A stretch of DNA of 11,011 nt from Anaerolineae bacterium. Lineage in GTDB: Bacteria; Chloroflexota; Anaerolineae; Anaerolineales; E44-bin32. The notes under the pieces were generated by a model. It was not told the origin of the DNA. It did not search any database and saw only the letters and a list, made by a program, of their open reading frames with translations. The translations under genes and the position numbers were made by a program. Below, in pieces: positions 1-6,058 of the stretch; position 1 is the stretch's first letter, and every line of letters starts with the position of its first letter. The stretch is taken from assembly GCA_030673735.1 (NCBI GenBank), contig DAOVIK010000028.1, positions 1-11,011 of the forward strand, given 5' to 3'.

Positions 1-1
1 A

Positions 2-124
2 CTCCTGAAGACCTACCAACCCAGCCCCATCCCAGAGGACCGGCGCAGCGGGCTGCGAAGCATCGCCACCAAGGCGGCGAAGCAGTTCGGCATGGATCAA
101 CTACCAGCCTTGCCGGATGCCTGA
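2..124 (+). CDS. C-terminal end of a probable MttB-family (trimethylamine methyltransferase-like) protein, partial
   Basis: Frame 2 is open from the window edge to a TGA at 122-124 and encodes the last 40 residues of a protein whose start lies outside. The stretch LLKTYQPSPIPED resembles the C-terminal tail of MttB-like methyltransferases, where a helix ending in a T-[YH]-[EQ]-P-x-P pattern is common. The stop is only 27 bp upstream of a corrinoid protein gene, the usual partner of this family, so the two probably form one operon. MttB-family enzymes move a methyl group from a methylated (often quaternary) amine to the corrinoid cofactor. Identification rests on a short tail plus context and is therefore tentative. 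Whether this member has a pyrrolysine (amber) codon cannot be seen here. Confidence 0.5.
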   Translation, partial: LLKTYQPSPIPEDRRSGLRSIATKAAKQFGMDQLPALPDA

Positions 125-151
125 AACCGACATCATAGAGGAGCGCAATTC

Positions 152-802
152 ATGTCTCAAGAAATACTCGAGAAACTCACCAACAGCGTCATCGAAGGTG
201 ATGTCGACGCGGCCATCGCGCTGACCAAGGAAGCCCTGCATGCCGGCGTCGAACCGATGGCGATCATCAACCAGGGCCTTGTGCCCGGCATGAATGTCGT
301 GGGGGAAAAGTTTACCAGCGGGGAGTATTTCCTTCCCAATCTGGTGATCGCCGGGTCTGCAATGCAGCAAGCCATGCAGTTGCTCGAACCCGAGCTCAAG
401 GAGCGGCAGCAGGAGCGGACTTCATCCGGCAAGGTGGTCATCGGCACGGTCCACGGCGACATTCATGAGATCGGGAAATCGCTCGTAGCCACGATGCTCT
501 CCGCTAACGGATTCGAGGTTCTCGACCTGGGTGTGGATGTACCAACGGAGGTCTTCCTGACCAAAGTGATAGAGAGCGGCGCACAGCTCGTAGGCCTATC
601 CGCATTGCTGACAACCACGATGACCGTGCAGCGGGATGTCATCGAGGCTCTGGATGATGCGGGGGTCAGGGATCGAGTGAAGGTGCTGGTCGGCGGCGCG
701 CCGGTCAATCAGGAGTGGGCGGATTCGATCGGTGCCGACGGATACGCCGAGGATGCCATGGCGGCAGTTGCCCTGGCGAAGCGTTTGATGGGTGAGTCCT
801 GA
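152..802 (+). CDS. Methyltransferase corrinoid (cobalamin-binding) protein, MtbC/MttC-like
   Basis: A 216-residue protein, the normal length for small corrinoid proteins of methylamine-type and glycine betaine-type methyltransfer systems. Residues about 1-85 form the helical B12-binding cap domain. Residues about 93-214 are the Rossmann-like cobalamin domain, with the signature D103-x-H105-x-x-G108, where the His is expected to be the lower cobalt ligand. A later S-x-L element (GLSALL) and a GG loop (VLVGGAPV) bind the nucleotide tail. The protein shuttles a methyl group between a substrate-specific methyltransferase and a second methyltransferase that acts on a C1 carrier; it works in the cytoplasm. 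The start is supported by GAGGAG at 138-143, 8 nt before ATG. The gene follows the putative MttB-type partner by 27 bp. The true substrate cannot be read from the sequence. Confidence 0.92.
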   Translation: MSQEILEKLTNSVIEGDVDAAIALTKEALHAGVEPMAIINQGLVPGMNVVGEKFTSGEYFLPNLVIAGSAMQQAMQLLEPELKERQQERTSSGKVVIGTVHGDIHEIGKSLVATMLSANGFEVLDLGVDVPTEVFLTKVIESGAQLVGLSALLTTTMTVQRDVIEALDDAGVRDRVKVLVGGAPVNQEWADSIGADGYAEDAMAAVALAKRLMGES

Positions 803-853
803 TCCTGCGGCGTATTCCCTGACTTATGCCATCATCTTGGTTCGTGATATCTT

Positions 854-871
854 CCTTCAAATCACTGAAGG
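854..871. repeat. Short inverted repeat upstream of the aldo/keto reductase gene
   Basis: CCTTCA (854-859) and TGAAGG (866-871) are perfect inverted arms around a 6-nt loop in the 168-bp gap between the corrinoid gene and the aldo/keto reductase gene. No T-tract follows, so it does not look like an intrinsic terminator. It could be an operator or a small mRNA hairpin, or chance. I see no convincing sigma70 promoter in this gap. Confidence 0.35.
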
Positions 872-970
872 GGAGCTACCCATGCGCCAGCGCGGACAGT
901 CCTCGCTGGGCTATGACCGGACACGAAACTTTACACGCCAGAAACACTCGGATTTCGGAGGTACGTTTAG

Positions 971-1921
971 ATGTCTGATCAAATTTTCTCAGAGCACATT
1001 GCACTAGGCGCGACTGAATTGCGGATAAGCCCTTTGGGGGTCGGTACCTGGCAGTGGGGTGATCGAATGCTCTGGGGATTCGGTCGAGGCTACGGTGAGC
1101 AGGACGTGCGGGAAGCTTTCGAGGTTTCCCTAGAGGCTGGCGCGGATTTCTTCGACAGCGCGGAAGCCTATGGCTTCGGCCGGTCGGAGGAGCTGCTCGG
1201 AAAGTTTGCGCGCGCAACATCCAAGCCGATCGTCACCGCAACCAAGTTCGCTCCTTATCCATGGCGGCTGCGCGGCAAGAGTCTCATCGGTGCGCTGCGC
1301 AAGAGTCTTCAGAGATTGGGCCTACCGAGCGTGGATCTGTATCAGGTGCACTGGCCCTTCCCCCTAGTTTCTATAGAAACCTGGATGGTAGCGATGGCCG
1401 AAAGCGTGCACGCCGGGCTTACCCGGGCGGTTGGGGTGTCGAATTACAGCGCAGTCCAAACGCAGCGCGCCCATGCTGCCCTTGCTGAACGAGATGTTCC
1501 GTTGGCTTCGAATCAAATCCTGTACAGCATGCTGGACCGCAAACCCGAACGCAATCAACTGATGGAGACCTGCCGCAGACTGAACGTGACCGTGATCGCT
1601 TACAGCCCGCTGGCGCAAGGCCTGCTTACGGGCAAGTACACGCCCGAGAATCCGCCTCCGGGAGCACGCGGCAGGCGGTTGAAGCGCGGCTTCCTGGAAG
1701 AACTCCGCCCCCTCATCGACCTGATGCGCGAGATCGGAAGCGGCCACGGAGACAAGTCTCCCGCGCAAGTTGCGCTGAATTGGGTCATGTGCAAGGGAGC
1801 GGTTCCGATACCCGGCGCTAAGACGGCGAAGCAAGCTAAGGAGAACGCCGGGGCGCTTGGCTGGAAACTCGACAGCGATGAGGTGAAAGCGCTGGACGCG
1901 GCCAGCGAAGCGCTTGTATAG
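971..1921 (+). CDS. Aldo/keto reductase
   Basis: A 316-residue single-domain TIM-barrel oxidoreductase of the aldo/keto reductase superfamily, which reduces carbonyls (or oxidises alcohols) with NADPH in the cytoplasm. The full catalytic tetrad is visible: D62 and Y67 (FDSAEAYG), K92 (TATKFAP) and H127 (YQVHWP). The cofactor-binding parts follow: GVSNYS (155-160), YSPLAQGLLTGKY (211-223) and the C-terminal IPGAKTAKQAKENAGAL (280-296), which normally grips the 2'-phosphate side of NADP. The set resembles the bacterial AKR groups that also include pyridoxal reductase-like and general stress enzymes. The start ATG has GGAGG at 957-961, 9 nt upstream. Substrate is unknown. No link to the corrinoid gene upstream or the hydrolase downstream can be shown beyond common orientation. 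Confidence 0.93.
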   Translation: MSDQIFSEHIALGATELRISPLGVGTWQWGDRMLWGFGRGYGEQDVREAFEVSLEAGADFFDSAEAYGFGRSEELLGKFARATSKPIVTATKFAPYPWRLRGKSLIGALRKSLQRLGLPSVDLYQVHWPFPLVSIETWMVAMAESVHAGLTRAVGVSNYSAVQTQRAHAALAERDVPLASNQILYSMLDRKPERNQLMETCRRLNVTVIAYSPLAQGLLTGKYTPENPPPGARGRRLKRGFLEELRPLIDLMREIGSGHGDKSPAQVALNWVMCKGAVPIPGAKTAKQAKENAGALGWKLDSDEVKALDAASEALV

Positions 1922-2006
1922 AGCAAAGAGTACTCAATAGCACCTGACATCAGCGGCCCAAGATGGGTGATTGGCACAAAAGACGATCGTCGCGGGAAGA
2001 CTGATC

Positions 2007-2975
2007 ATGACGAAACTGAAGCGATCTCTGCTCATCACTACCGTCAGTCTGGTTTCTCTTTGCTGCGGTGGGCCCTTCCTCATTCCTGTTCCAGCTTTAG
2101 AGAACACCCGCCCGGCTGCGGATCTCGCCGATCCGGACAGCCTCTTCATCGAGATTGACGGCCTGCAGGTGCACTACAAGATCAGCGGCCAGGGCGAACC
2201 GGCGATCGTGTTGCTGCATGGATTCGCTTCCGGCATCGTTGCATGGCGTGAGGTGATGACGCCATTGAGTGCCTATGGCACGGTCATCGCCTTCGACCGC
2301 CCAGGCTTTGGTTTGACCGAACGCCCTCTCGAAGATCAATGGGATGGCCAAAGCCCCTACAGCGCCGCAGCTCACGCAGAATTGACGATTGACTTGATCG
2401 AAGCCCTGGGTTTTGAAAGTGCGGTGCTCATAGGGAGTTCTGCTGGAGGATCGGTTGCTTTCGACATCGCCTGCCGTCATCCTGATCAAGTAAGCGCCCT
2501 GGTACTGGTCGACGCTGCAGTGTATTACCAACCCGGACCGCCCCGTTGGGCCGGCTGGCTTCTGCGCCTTCCACAGATCCAGAGGCTGGGTCCTTTGTTT
2601 GCGCGCGCCTTCGCCAAATACGGTAGGAGCATCCTCGACATGGTCTGGCATGATCCCTCGCTCATCACGCCCGAGATATGGGAGGGATACATCATGCCGA
2701 CCCACATTGATAATTGGGACTTCGCCTTTTGGCAGCTGGTGCTTACAACTGACCCACCCGATCTGGAAGATTCGATCTCCTTGCTCAGCATGCCTGTGCT
2801 TGTGATGAGCGGAGACGACGATCGTGTTGTGCCCACGGAGCAAAGCGTTCGTGTGGCTTCAGCAATAACCTCGGCGGAGCTGGTCATCTTCGATCAGTGT
2901 GGGCACCTGCCGCAAGAAGAGTGCCCTCAAGCCTTTCTCGAGGCCGTTACAGCCTTTCTGGCCGATCTTCCCTGA
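2007..2975 (+). CDS. Alpha/beta hydrolase with N-terminal signal/anchor segment
   Basis: A 322-residue alpha/beta-hydrolase-fold protein. Residues 1-30 have two Lys and one Arg followed by a hydrophobic run (SLLITTVSLVSLCC), suggesting export or membrane anchoring. The two Cys at 19-20 are not in a classical lipobox. The core begins near residue 47. The oxyanion-side motif HGF is at 71-73, the nucleophile elbow GSSAG gives S145, the acid is probably D272 (SGDDDRVVP) and the base is H300 (CGHLPQEE), so the triad is complete. The segment between about 172 and 250, rich in Trp and Pro, is the expected cap domain. The class covers esterases, epoxide hydrolases, lactonases and C-C hydrolases; the substrate cannot be told. 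ATG at 2007 (GGGAAG at 1994-1999) is preferred to an in-frame TTG at 1971 that has no properly spaced ribosome site. Confidence 0.9.
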   Translation: MTKLKRSLLITTVSLVSLCCGGPFLIPVPALENTRPAADLADPDSLFIEIDGLQVHYKISGQGEPAIVLLHGFASGIVAWREVMTPLSAYGTVIAFDRPGFGLTERPLEDQWDGQSPYSAAAHAELTIDLIEALGFESAVLIGSSAGGSVAFDIACRHPDQVSALVLVDAAVYYQPGPPRWAGWLLRLPQIQRLGPLFARAFAKYGRSILDMVWHDPSLITPEIWEGYIMPTHIDNWDFAFWQLVLTTDPPDLEDSISLLSMPVLVMSGDDDRVVPTEQSVRVASAITSAELVIFDQCGHLPQEECPQAFLEAVTAFLADLP

Positions 2976-3006
2976 ACCTGCTTACCGCCCTAGATGCTGC
3001 CTGCTT

Positions 3007-3091
3007 CCAAGGGTGCATTTGGATTCTGTAAGGTATTCGTAAGGTAGGAAGGGATTCCTGTAAGGTCCATGCAAGGGTGATGACATACAAT
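3007..3091 (+). promoter_or_regulatory. Phased direct-repeat operator array and -10 element upstream of the stand-alone receiver gene
   Basis: GTAAGGT occurs exactly three times, at 3028-3034, 3039-3045 and 3060-3066, in two cases preceded by ATTC(C)T and in the middle one by ATTC. It is flanked by related CAAGGGTG copies at 3008-3015 and 3072-3079. Unit starts (3007, 3028, 3039, 3060, 3071) are spaced 21, 11, 21 and 11 bp, so all lie on one face of the helix with a 32-bp super-period. A good -10, TACAAT (3086-3091), begins 8 bp after the last GCAAGGG unit, with no recognisable -35. This is the layout of an activator-dependent promoter bound by an OmpR/PhoB-family regulator, whose boxes are 11-bp direct repeats. 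The regulator and signal are unknown. Confidence 0.6.
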
Positions 3092-3129
3092 CTATATATC
3101 TCTGCAAAGGTGGCTATAGGCGAATACAC

Positions 3130-3546
3130 ATGGCCGAGGTAACGATTGCGACGGATCTTGATATCGGCACCACTGTTCCAATCAACATCCTTGTTGTTGA
3201 TGACGAGCCGGCGTTCTGCGCTGTGGTTTGCGAAATCCTGCGCATCTTCGGCTTCGTCGCGCATCCCGCCACTGGCGCAAGGCAAGCCATGGAACTGATG
3301 AAAGGCATCACACCCGATCTAATACTGGCCGACGTGATGATGCCCGAGATTGACGGTTTGACCCTCCTCCGAGAGTTGCGCTCAAAGTCGATTTGGAAGA
3401 GCATACCGGCAGTTGTGATCAGCGCCAAAGCCGCGCCCGAAGACTTCTCCGCTGCGATGGATGCGGGTGCAAACGCATGCCTGGCCAAGCCGTTCTCGGC
3501 CTCCGAGCTACGGGAGACTGTTGAGCGCATATTGAATACCGACTAA
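3130..3546 (+). CDS. Stand-alone response regulator receiver (CheY-like, no output domain)
   Basis: A 138-residue protein made of one receiver domain after a short N-terminal extension (1-17). The metal-binding acidic pair is D24-D25 (LVVDDEP), the phospho-acceptor is D68 (LILADVMMPEIDG), the switch Ser is S98 (VVISAK) and the conserved Lys is K120 followed by Pro (AKPF). All key residues for phosphotransfer are present. The protein ends right after helix 5, so no DNA-binding or enzymatic output is attached; it must act by protein contact or as a phosphate shuttle. Sequence style is closest to receivers of the OmpR/PhoB type. Only a weak ribosome site (AGG at 3118-3120) precedes ATG. No kinase gene lies on the same strand nearby; the kinase at 4196-5914 is a candidate partner by proximity only. 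Confidence 0.93.
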   Translation: MAEVTIATDLDIGTTVPINILVVDDEPAFCAVVCEILRIFGFVAHPATGARQAMELMKGITPDLILADVMMPEIDGLTLLRELRSKSIWKSIPAVVISAKAAPEDFSAAMDAGANACLAKPFSASELRETVERILNTD

Positions 3547-3596
3547 CGATCGCGCAAAAAACATCCTGGCGAACGCGCCACAAACCCGCGATCGTT
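3545..3596. repeat. Nested inverted repeat overlapping the stop codon of the receiver gene
   Basis: AACGATCGCG (3545-3554) and CGCGATCGTT (3587-3596) are perfect 10-bp inverted arms. The 32-nt interior contains a second hairpin, TGGCG (3567-3571) with CGCCA (3576-3580) around AACG. The left arm overlaps the TAA stop (3544-3546). No T-tract follows the right arm, so this is not itself a canonical terminator, but it lies 10 bp before one. It may protect the 3' end of the mRNA or be a protein-binding site. Confidence 0.55.
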
Positions 3597-3606
3597 GCAT
3601 ATCGAA

Positions 3607-3638
3607 AACCCCCGGCGTTTTGCCGGGGGTTGCTTTTT
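3607..3638. terminator. Bidirectional Rho-independent terminator between convergent genes
   Basis: AACCCCCGGC (3607-3616) pairs perfectly with GCCGGGGGTT (3622-3631) around a GTTTT loop. On the + strand it is followed by GC and TTTTT (3634-3638), ending the receiver transcript that stops at 3546. Read on the - strand the same stem is followed by TTTTC, so it can also end the convergent transcript whose last gene stops at 3661. Confidence 0.92.
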
Positions 3639-3660
3639 GCACATAGATGCTAGGCCGCGC

Positions 3661-4032
3661 TCAGGCTTCCGCCAAGCTCGAGATCGAGCGAATGAGTTCT
3701 TCCGAGTCTATATCCTTCAAGAAATAGGCAATCGCGCCTGCACGGTGGGCGGCCTCCTGCTCCCAGGTGGAAGGGTAGGACGTGAGAACCGCAACGCGTG
3801 GCTGATGCGGCAGACTGGCTAGCTGGCGCAGGATCTCCAGGCCAAGCCCATCACTGCGCTTCACCTCAATCAGCACCACATCGGGCTGCTCTGTTAGACT
3901 GGCGTCCATCGCTTCCGAAGCATCGCCTGAATGCCCGATGACCTGGAGATTCGATTCGCGGGCCAACCGTTCGGCCAAAGCAAGCCGAACCTCGACATGT
4001 TCATCTACGATATACACTCGCGGAGTGCCCAC
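3661..4032 (-). CDS. NarL-like receiver-only protein with Glu at the phospho-acceptor position
   Basis: A 123-residue single receiver domain. Landmarks, numbered from the chosen start: D10-E11 (VYIVDEH), a switch Thr at 84 (AVLTSYP) and the conserved Lys at 106 (YFLKDID). At the phospho-acceptor site the sequence is VVLIEVKRSDG, so Glu (residue 56, codon GAG) replaces Asp and the usual following M-P is absent. It cannot be phosphorylated in the normal way; Glu here often mimics the phosphorylated state, though not always. There is no LuxR-type helix-turn-helix, which NarL-family regulators normally carry; the stop is followed at once by the terminator. I chose GTG at 4032 because GGCGAGG (4039-4045) lies 6 nt upstream; an in-frame TTG at 4056 would add 8 residues but has no close ribosome site. 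It lies 163 bp downstream of the kinase gene on the same strand. Confidence 0.85.
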   Translation of the reverse strand: MGTPRVYIVDEHVEVRLALAERLARESNLQVIGHSGDASEAMDASLTEQPDVVLIEVKRSDGLGLEILRQLASLPHQPRVAVLTSYPSTWEQEAAHRAGAIAYFLKDIDSEELIRSISSLAEA

Positions 4033-4064
4033 GAAAGACCTCGCCTTCCCGACCAAGCAAATTC

Positions 4065-4093
4065 AGTATAGGACTCCATCGAATGGCCTTCCA
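4065..4093 (-). promoter_or_regulatory. Possible promoter of the Glu-type receiver gene
   Basis: Read on the - strand, TATACT (4070 to 4065) matches five of six bases of the -10 consensus, with a poor -35 (TGGAAG, 4093 to 4088) 17 bp away. The predicted start of transcription near 4058 would leave a short leader holding the ribosome site at 4039-4045, which agrees with the GTG start at 4032. It would let the receiver be made independently of the kinase. Confidence 0.3.
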
Positions 4094-4195
4094 GTGATCT
4101 ACTTCCCGACTGAAATGGCGAACTGTCACGCGGCGCAGTCGCACGCGGTATAGAAACACATGGCTTGAAACTGCAGCATGCAAGGGGATGAAACG

Positions 4196-5914
4196 CTAAT
4201 TTGGAGGCTTTTCTGTCTCTACCGCCAGCCGTACGGTTACGGTAGTCCCTTCGCCAGGACTTGAGGCAATATGCCAAGATCCCCCAATAGAATTGGCCCG
4301 CTCTTCGATATTCGATAGACCATGGCCCAACATGCGTTGATGATCCTCGGGATTGAAGCCCCGCCCATTGTCGATGATCTGCAGAAGAATCTCGTCTTCC
4401 ACATGACGCACTGTCAGCCAAACGCGAGAGGCTTCGGCATGCTTGGCGACATTCGCAAGCGCCTCCTGGGCAATGAGGAACAGCTCCGAGGCCACCTTTC
4501 GCTCAAGGAGATTGATCGCCTCCTCCTCGAGCTTCAGCTCCACTTCAACCAGCGTATTGGCCCTGAATTCGCGCGCCAGCTCCTGAAGCGCATTCGCCAG
4601 CTGTATCGATCTCACGCGCGTGGGCTGCAGATCGAGAATATAGGAGCGAATGTCACGGATTACCGAGTTCAGGCCGTCGATAACTTGGTCCAGAACCCCC
4701 TTTGCTTGCTCAGGTGAAGATTCGAGCAGCAGACGCAACGAGTCCAATGTCAATCCGGTAGCGTATATCGATTGGATTATGCCATCGTGCAAATCCATGC
4801 CAAAGCGCTCGCGCTCCTCGAGAACCGCAACGCGCCGAGCCTGGCGAGTCAGGCGGGCATTCTCTATGGCGATGCCAACCCCCGCACCCATGGCAGTCAG
4901 CAATCCGACCTCGCGGTCACTGATATCACGCTGCCCACGAAAGGCCAGATTGAGTACCCCCACGACCTGACCTTTGCCCACAAGCGGAACAGAGACTAAA
5001 GTGCCGAAGCCCGCTTCCACAACCGCAGGAAGCTTGAAGCGCGTCTCATCTTCAAGGTTCGTGGTCCAAATCGGCCTGCCGCCCTCCGCCACCAGGCCCA
5101 CAACTCCCTCTCCCAAGCGGTAATGCTCTTTGCCGGTGAAGGCCTCCCTGGCTTCTCCTACATGCATGGCATGCCGGTACCTCTTGCGCCCTTCCTCGCG
5201 CAGGAAGATCTCTCCCGCTCCTGCTCCAAAAAGACCGCTCACCCGGAGAAGCATCGCCTCTAACAACGGTTCGAGCTCGATAGTCGAGCTTACCGCATTG
5301 GCGATGGCGTTTATCAATTCCAGTTCTTCATTTCGCTGAGCAAGCTCCCCTTTATTCTCATTCACCTGCTGGTATAAGCGCGCATTGGCAATCGCGGCTC
5401 CAGATTGGGCTGCCAACAGCTCGGTCAACTGCTGATCTTGCTCGCTGAACTCCGGGGCATCCTGCTTGTCAGTGAGATAGATTTGCCCTATGGGCTGGCC
5501 AAAGGCTGAAATGGGAACGCCGAGGAAAGAGCGCATGACCGGGTGCCCGTCGGGAAAGCCATAGGAGGTTGGATGCTCGGAAATTTCGGGTATGCGGATG
5601 CTGGCATGCGTTCGGATCATTTCACCCAGGAGTCCAAGCCCCAATGGGGGATGCGGAATGCGCTGGATGTCCTCATCAGCCATTCCTGCGGTGATGAAGG
5701 TCTCCAAGCCGCCTTCCTCATTGGTGATGCCGACTGCAGCGAAGCGCGCATTGGTCAGCGTCTTGGCTGCGGCCACAATTCGCTGCAGGACGCCCTCTAT
5801 CGTAAGGTCACTGTAGAGACTCAGCGTGGCATGATGCAAGGCGCGCATTCGCGCGTCTGCATCCTTGAGGATCTCGGTATGCGGTTGTTCCCCTTCAAGC
5901 GGATGGAGGTCCAC
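4196..5914 (-). CDS. Two-GAF sensor histidine kinase, NarX/DevS-like (HisKA_3)
   Basis: A 572-residue, apparently soluble sensor kinase with no membrane segment. The order is GAF 1 (about 38-178, ending SGAAIANARLY), a short coiled-coil linker (about 180-205, NENKGELAQRNEELEL), GAF 2 (about 210-355, ending GVGIAIENARL), the HisKA_3 dimerisation helix with phospho-acceptor H376 in MDLHDG, and the HATPase domain. The latter shows N488 (ALANVAKHA), DNGRGF (515-520), GHGLSNIEERA (530-540) and the GEGTTV loop near 554-559. All residues for autophosphorylation are present. The ligand of the GAF domains (heme, nucleotide or other small molecule) cannot be read off. The start is GTG at 5914 with GAGGGAAG 3 nt upstream. 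Kinases of this class normally pair with a NarL/LuxR-type regulator; the gene downstream is a receiver without output domain or Asp. It is divergent from the HMG-CoA reductase gene. Confidence 0.95.
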   Translation of the reverse strand: MDLHPLEGEQPHTEILKDADARMRALHHATLSLYSDLTIEGVLQRIVAAAKTLTNARFAAVGITNEEGGLETFITAGMADEDIQRIPHPPLGLGLLGEMIRTHASIRIPEISEHPTSYGFPDGHPVMRSFLGVPISAFGQPIGQIYLTDKQDAPEFSEQDQQLTELLAAQSGAAIANARLYQQVNENKGELAQRNEELELINAIANAVSSTIELEPLLEAMLLRVSGLFGAGAGEIFLREEGRKRYRHAMHVGEAREAFTGKEHYRLGEGVVGLVAEGGRPIWTTNLEDETRFKLPAVVEAGFGTLVSVPLVGKGQVVGVLNLAFRGQRDISDREVGLLTAMGAGVGIAIENARLTRQARRVAVLEERERFGMDLHDGIIQSIYATGLTLDSLRLLLESSPEQAKGVLDQVIDGLNSVIRDIRSYILDLQPTRVRSIQLANALQELAREFRANTLVEVELKLEEEAINLLERKVASELFLIAQEALANVAKHAEASRVWLTVRHVEDEILLQIIDNGRGFNPEDHQRMLGHGLSNIEERANSIGGSWHIASSPGEGTTVTVRLAVETEKPPN

Positions 5915-5995
5915 CGTCTTCCCTCACCTACACGCAGAATTCTACCCCAAACCAAGATTGCGAACCATCAGCGTAGTCGCGAGGTACCCCAAAGG

Positions 5996-6029
5996 TTGAT
6001 AGTTTTTGCCAGCCAGCCACCCGTATACA
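5996..6029 (+). promoter_or_regulatory. Promoter region of the HMG-CoA reductase gene with TTGATAGTT element
   Basis: TTGATAGTT (5996-6004) followed by T and TTG (6006-6008) lies 28 bp, start to start, before TATACA (6024-6029), a fair -10. No -35 hexamer sits at 16-18 bp. The same element at the same distance precedes TATACT upstream of the DUF35 gene, which suggests a common activator or unusual promoter. Transcription starting near 6036 would leave a leader of about 23 nt containing AAGGAG (6047-6052), which agrees with the ATG at 6059. Confidence 0.5.
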
Positions 6030-6058
6030 TGGAATTCGTAGGTTCTAAGGAGCTTTTG

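Noticed and set aside
881..1006. Small reading frame of 41 codons before and overlapping the aldo/keto reductase start, with GGGGAG shortly upstream
   Set aside because: The composition looks random (Arg/Ser/Gln-rich), it overlaps the well-supported reductase start by about 36 bp, and nothing in it is recognisable. The ribosome-like site alone is not enough.
1982..1991. GACGATCGTC perfect palindrome before the hydrolase start
   Set aside because: A single 10-bp palindrome with no partner site or promoter beside it is not enough to call an operator.
2097..2843. 248-codon minus-strand reading frame across the alpha/beta hydrolase gene
   Set aside because: It is a shadow of the hydrolase, whose catalytic triad and fold motifs are unmistakable on the + strand; the minus-strand translation has no recognisable motif.
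4032..4056. Upstream TTG start (4056) for the Glu-type receiver
   Set aside because: No ribosome site at suitable distance, and the predicted promoter would place transcription start almost at this codon; GTG at 4032 has GGCGAGG 6 nt upstream.
5996..6029. TTGATA and TATACA read as an ordinary sigma70 promoter
   Set aside because: The spacer is 22 bp, too long for a standard -35/-10 pair. I kept the pair as a shared regulatory element plus -10 instead.
5543..6058. In-frame upstream extension of the HMG-CoA reductase
   Set aside because: Most of it lies antisense to the kinase gene and does not resemble a reductase domain. The start at 6059 has a good ribosome site and gives the normal class II length.
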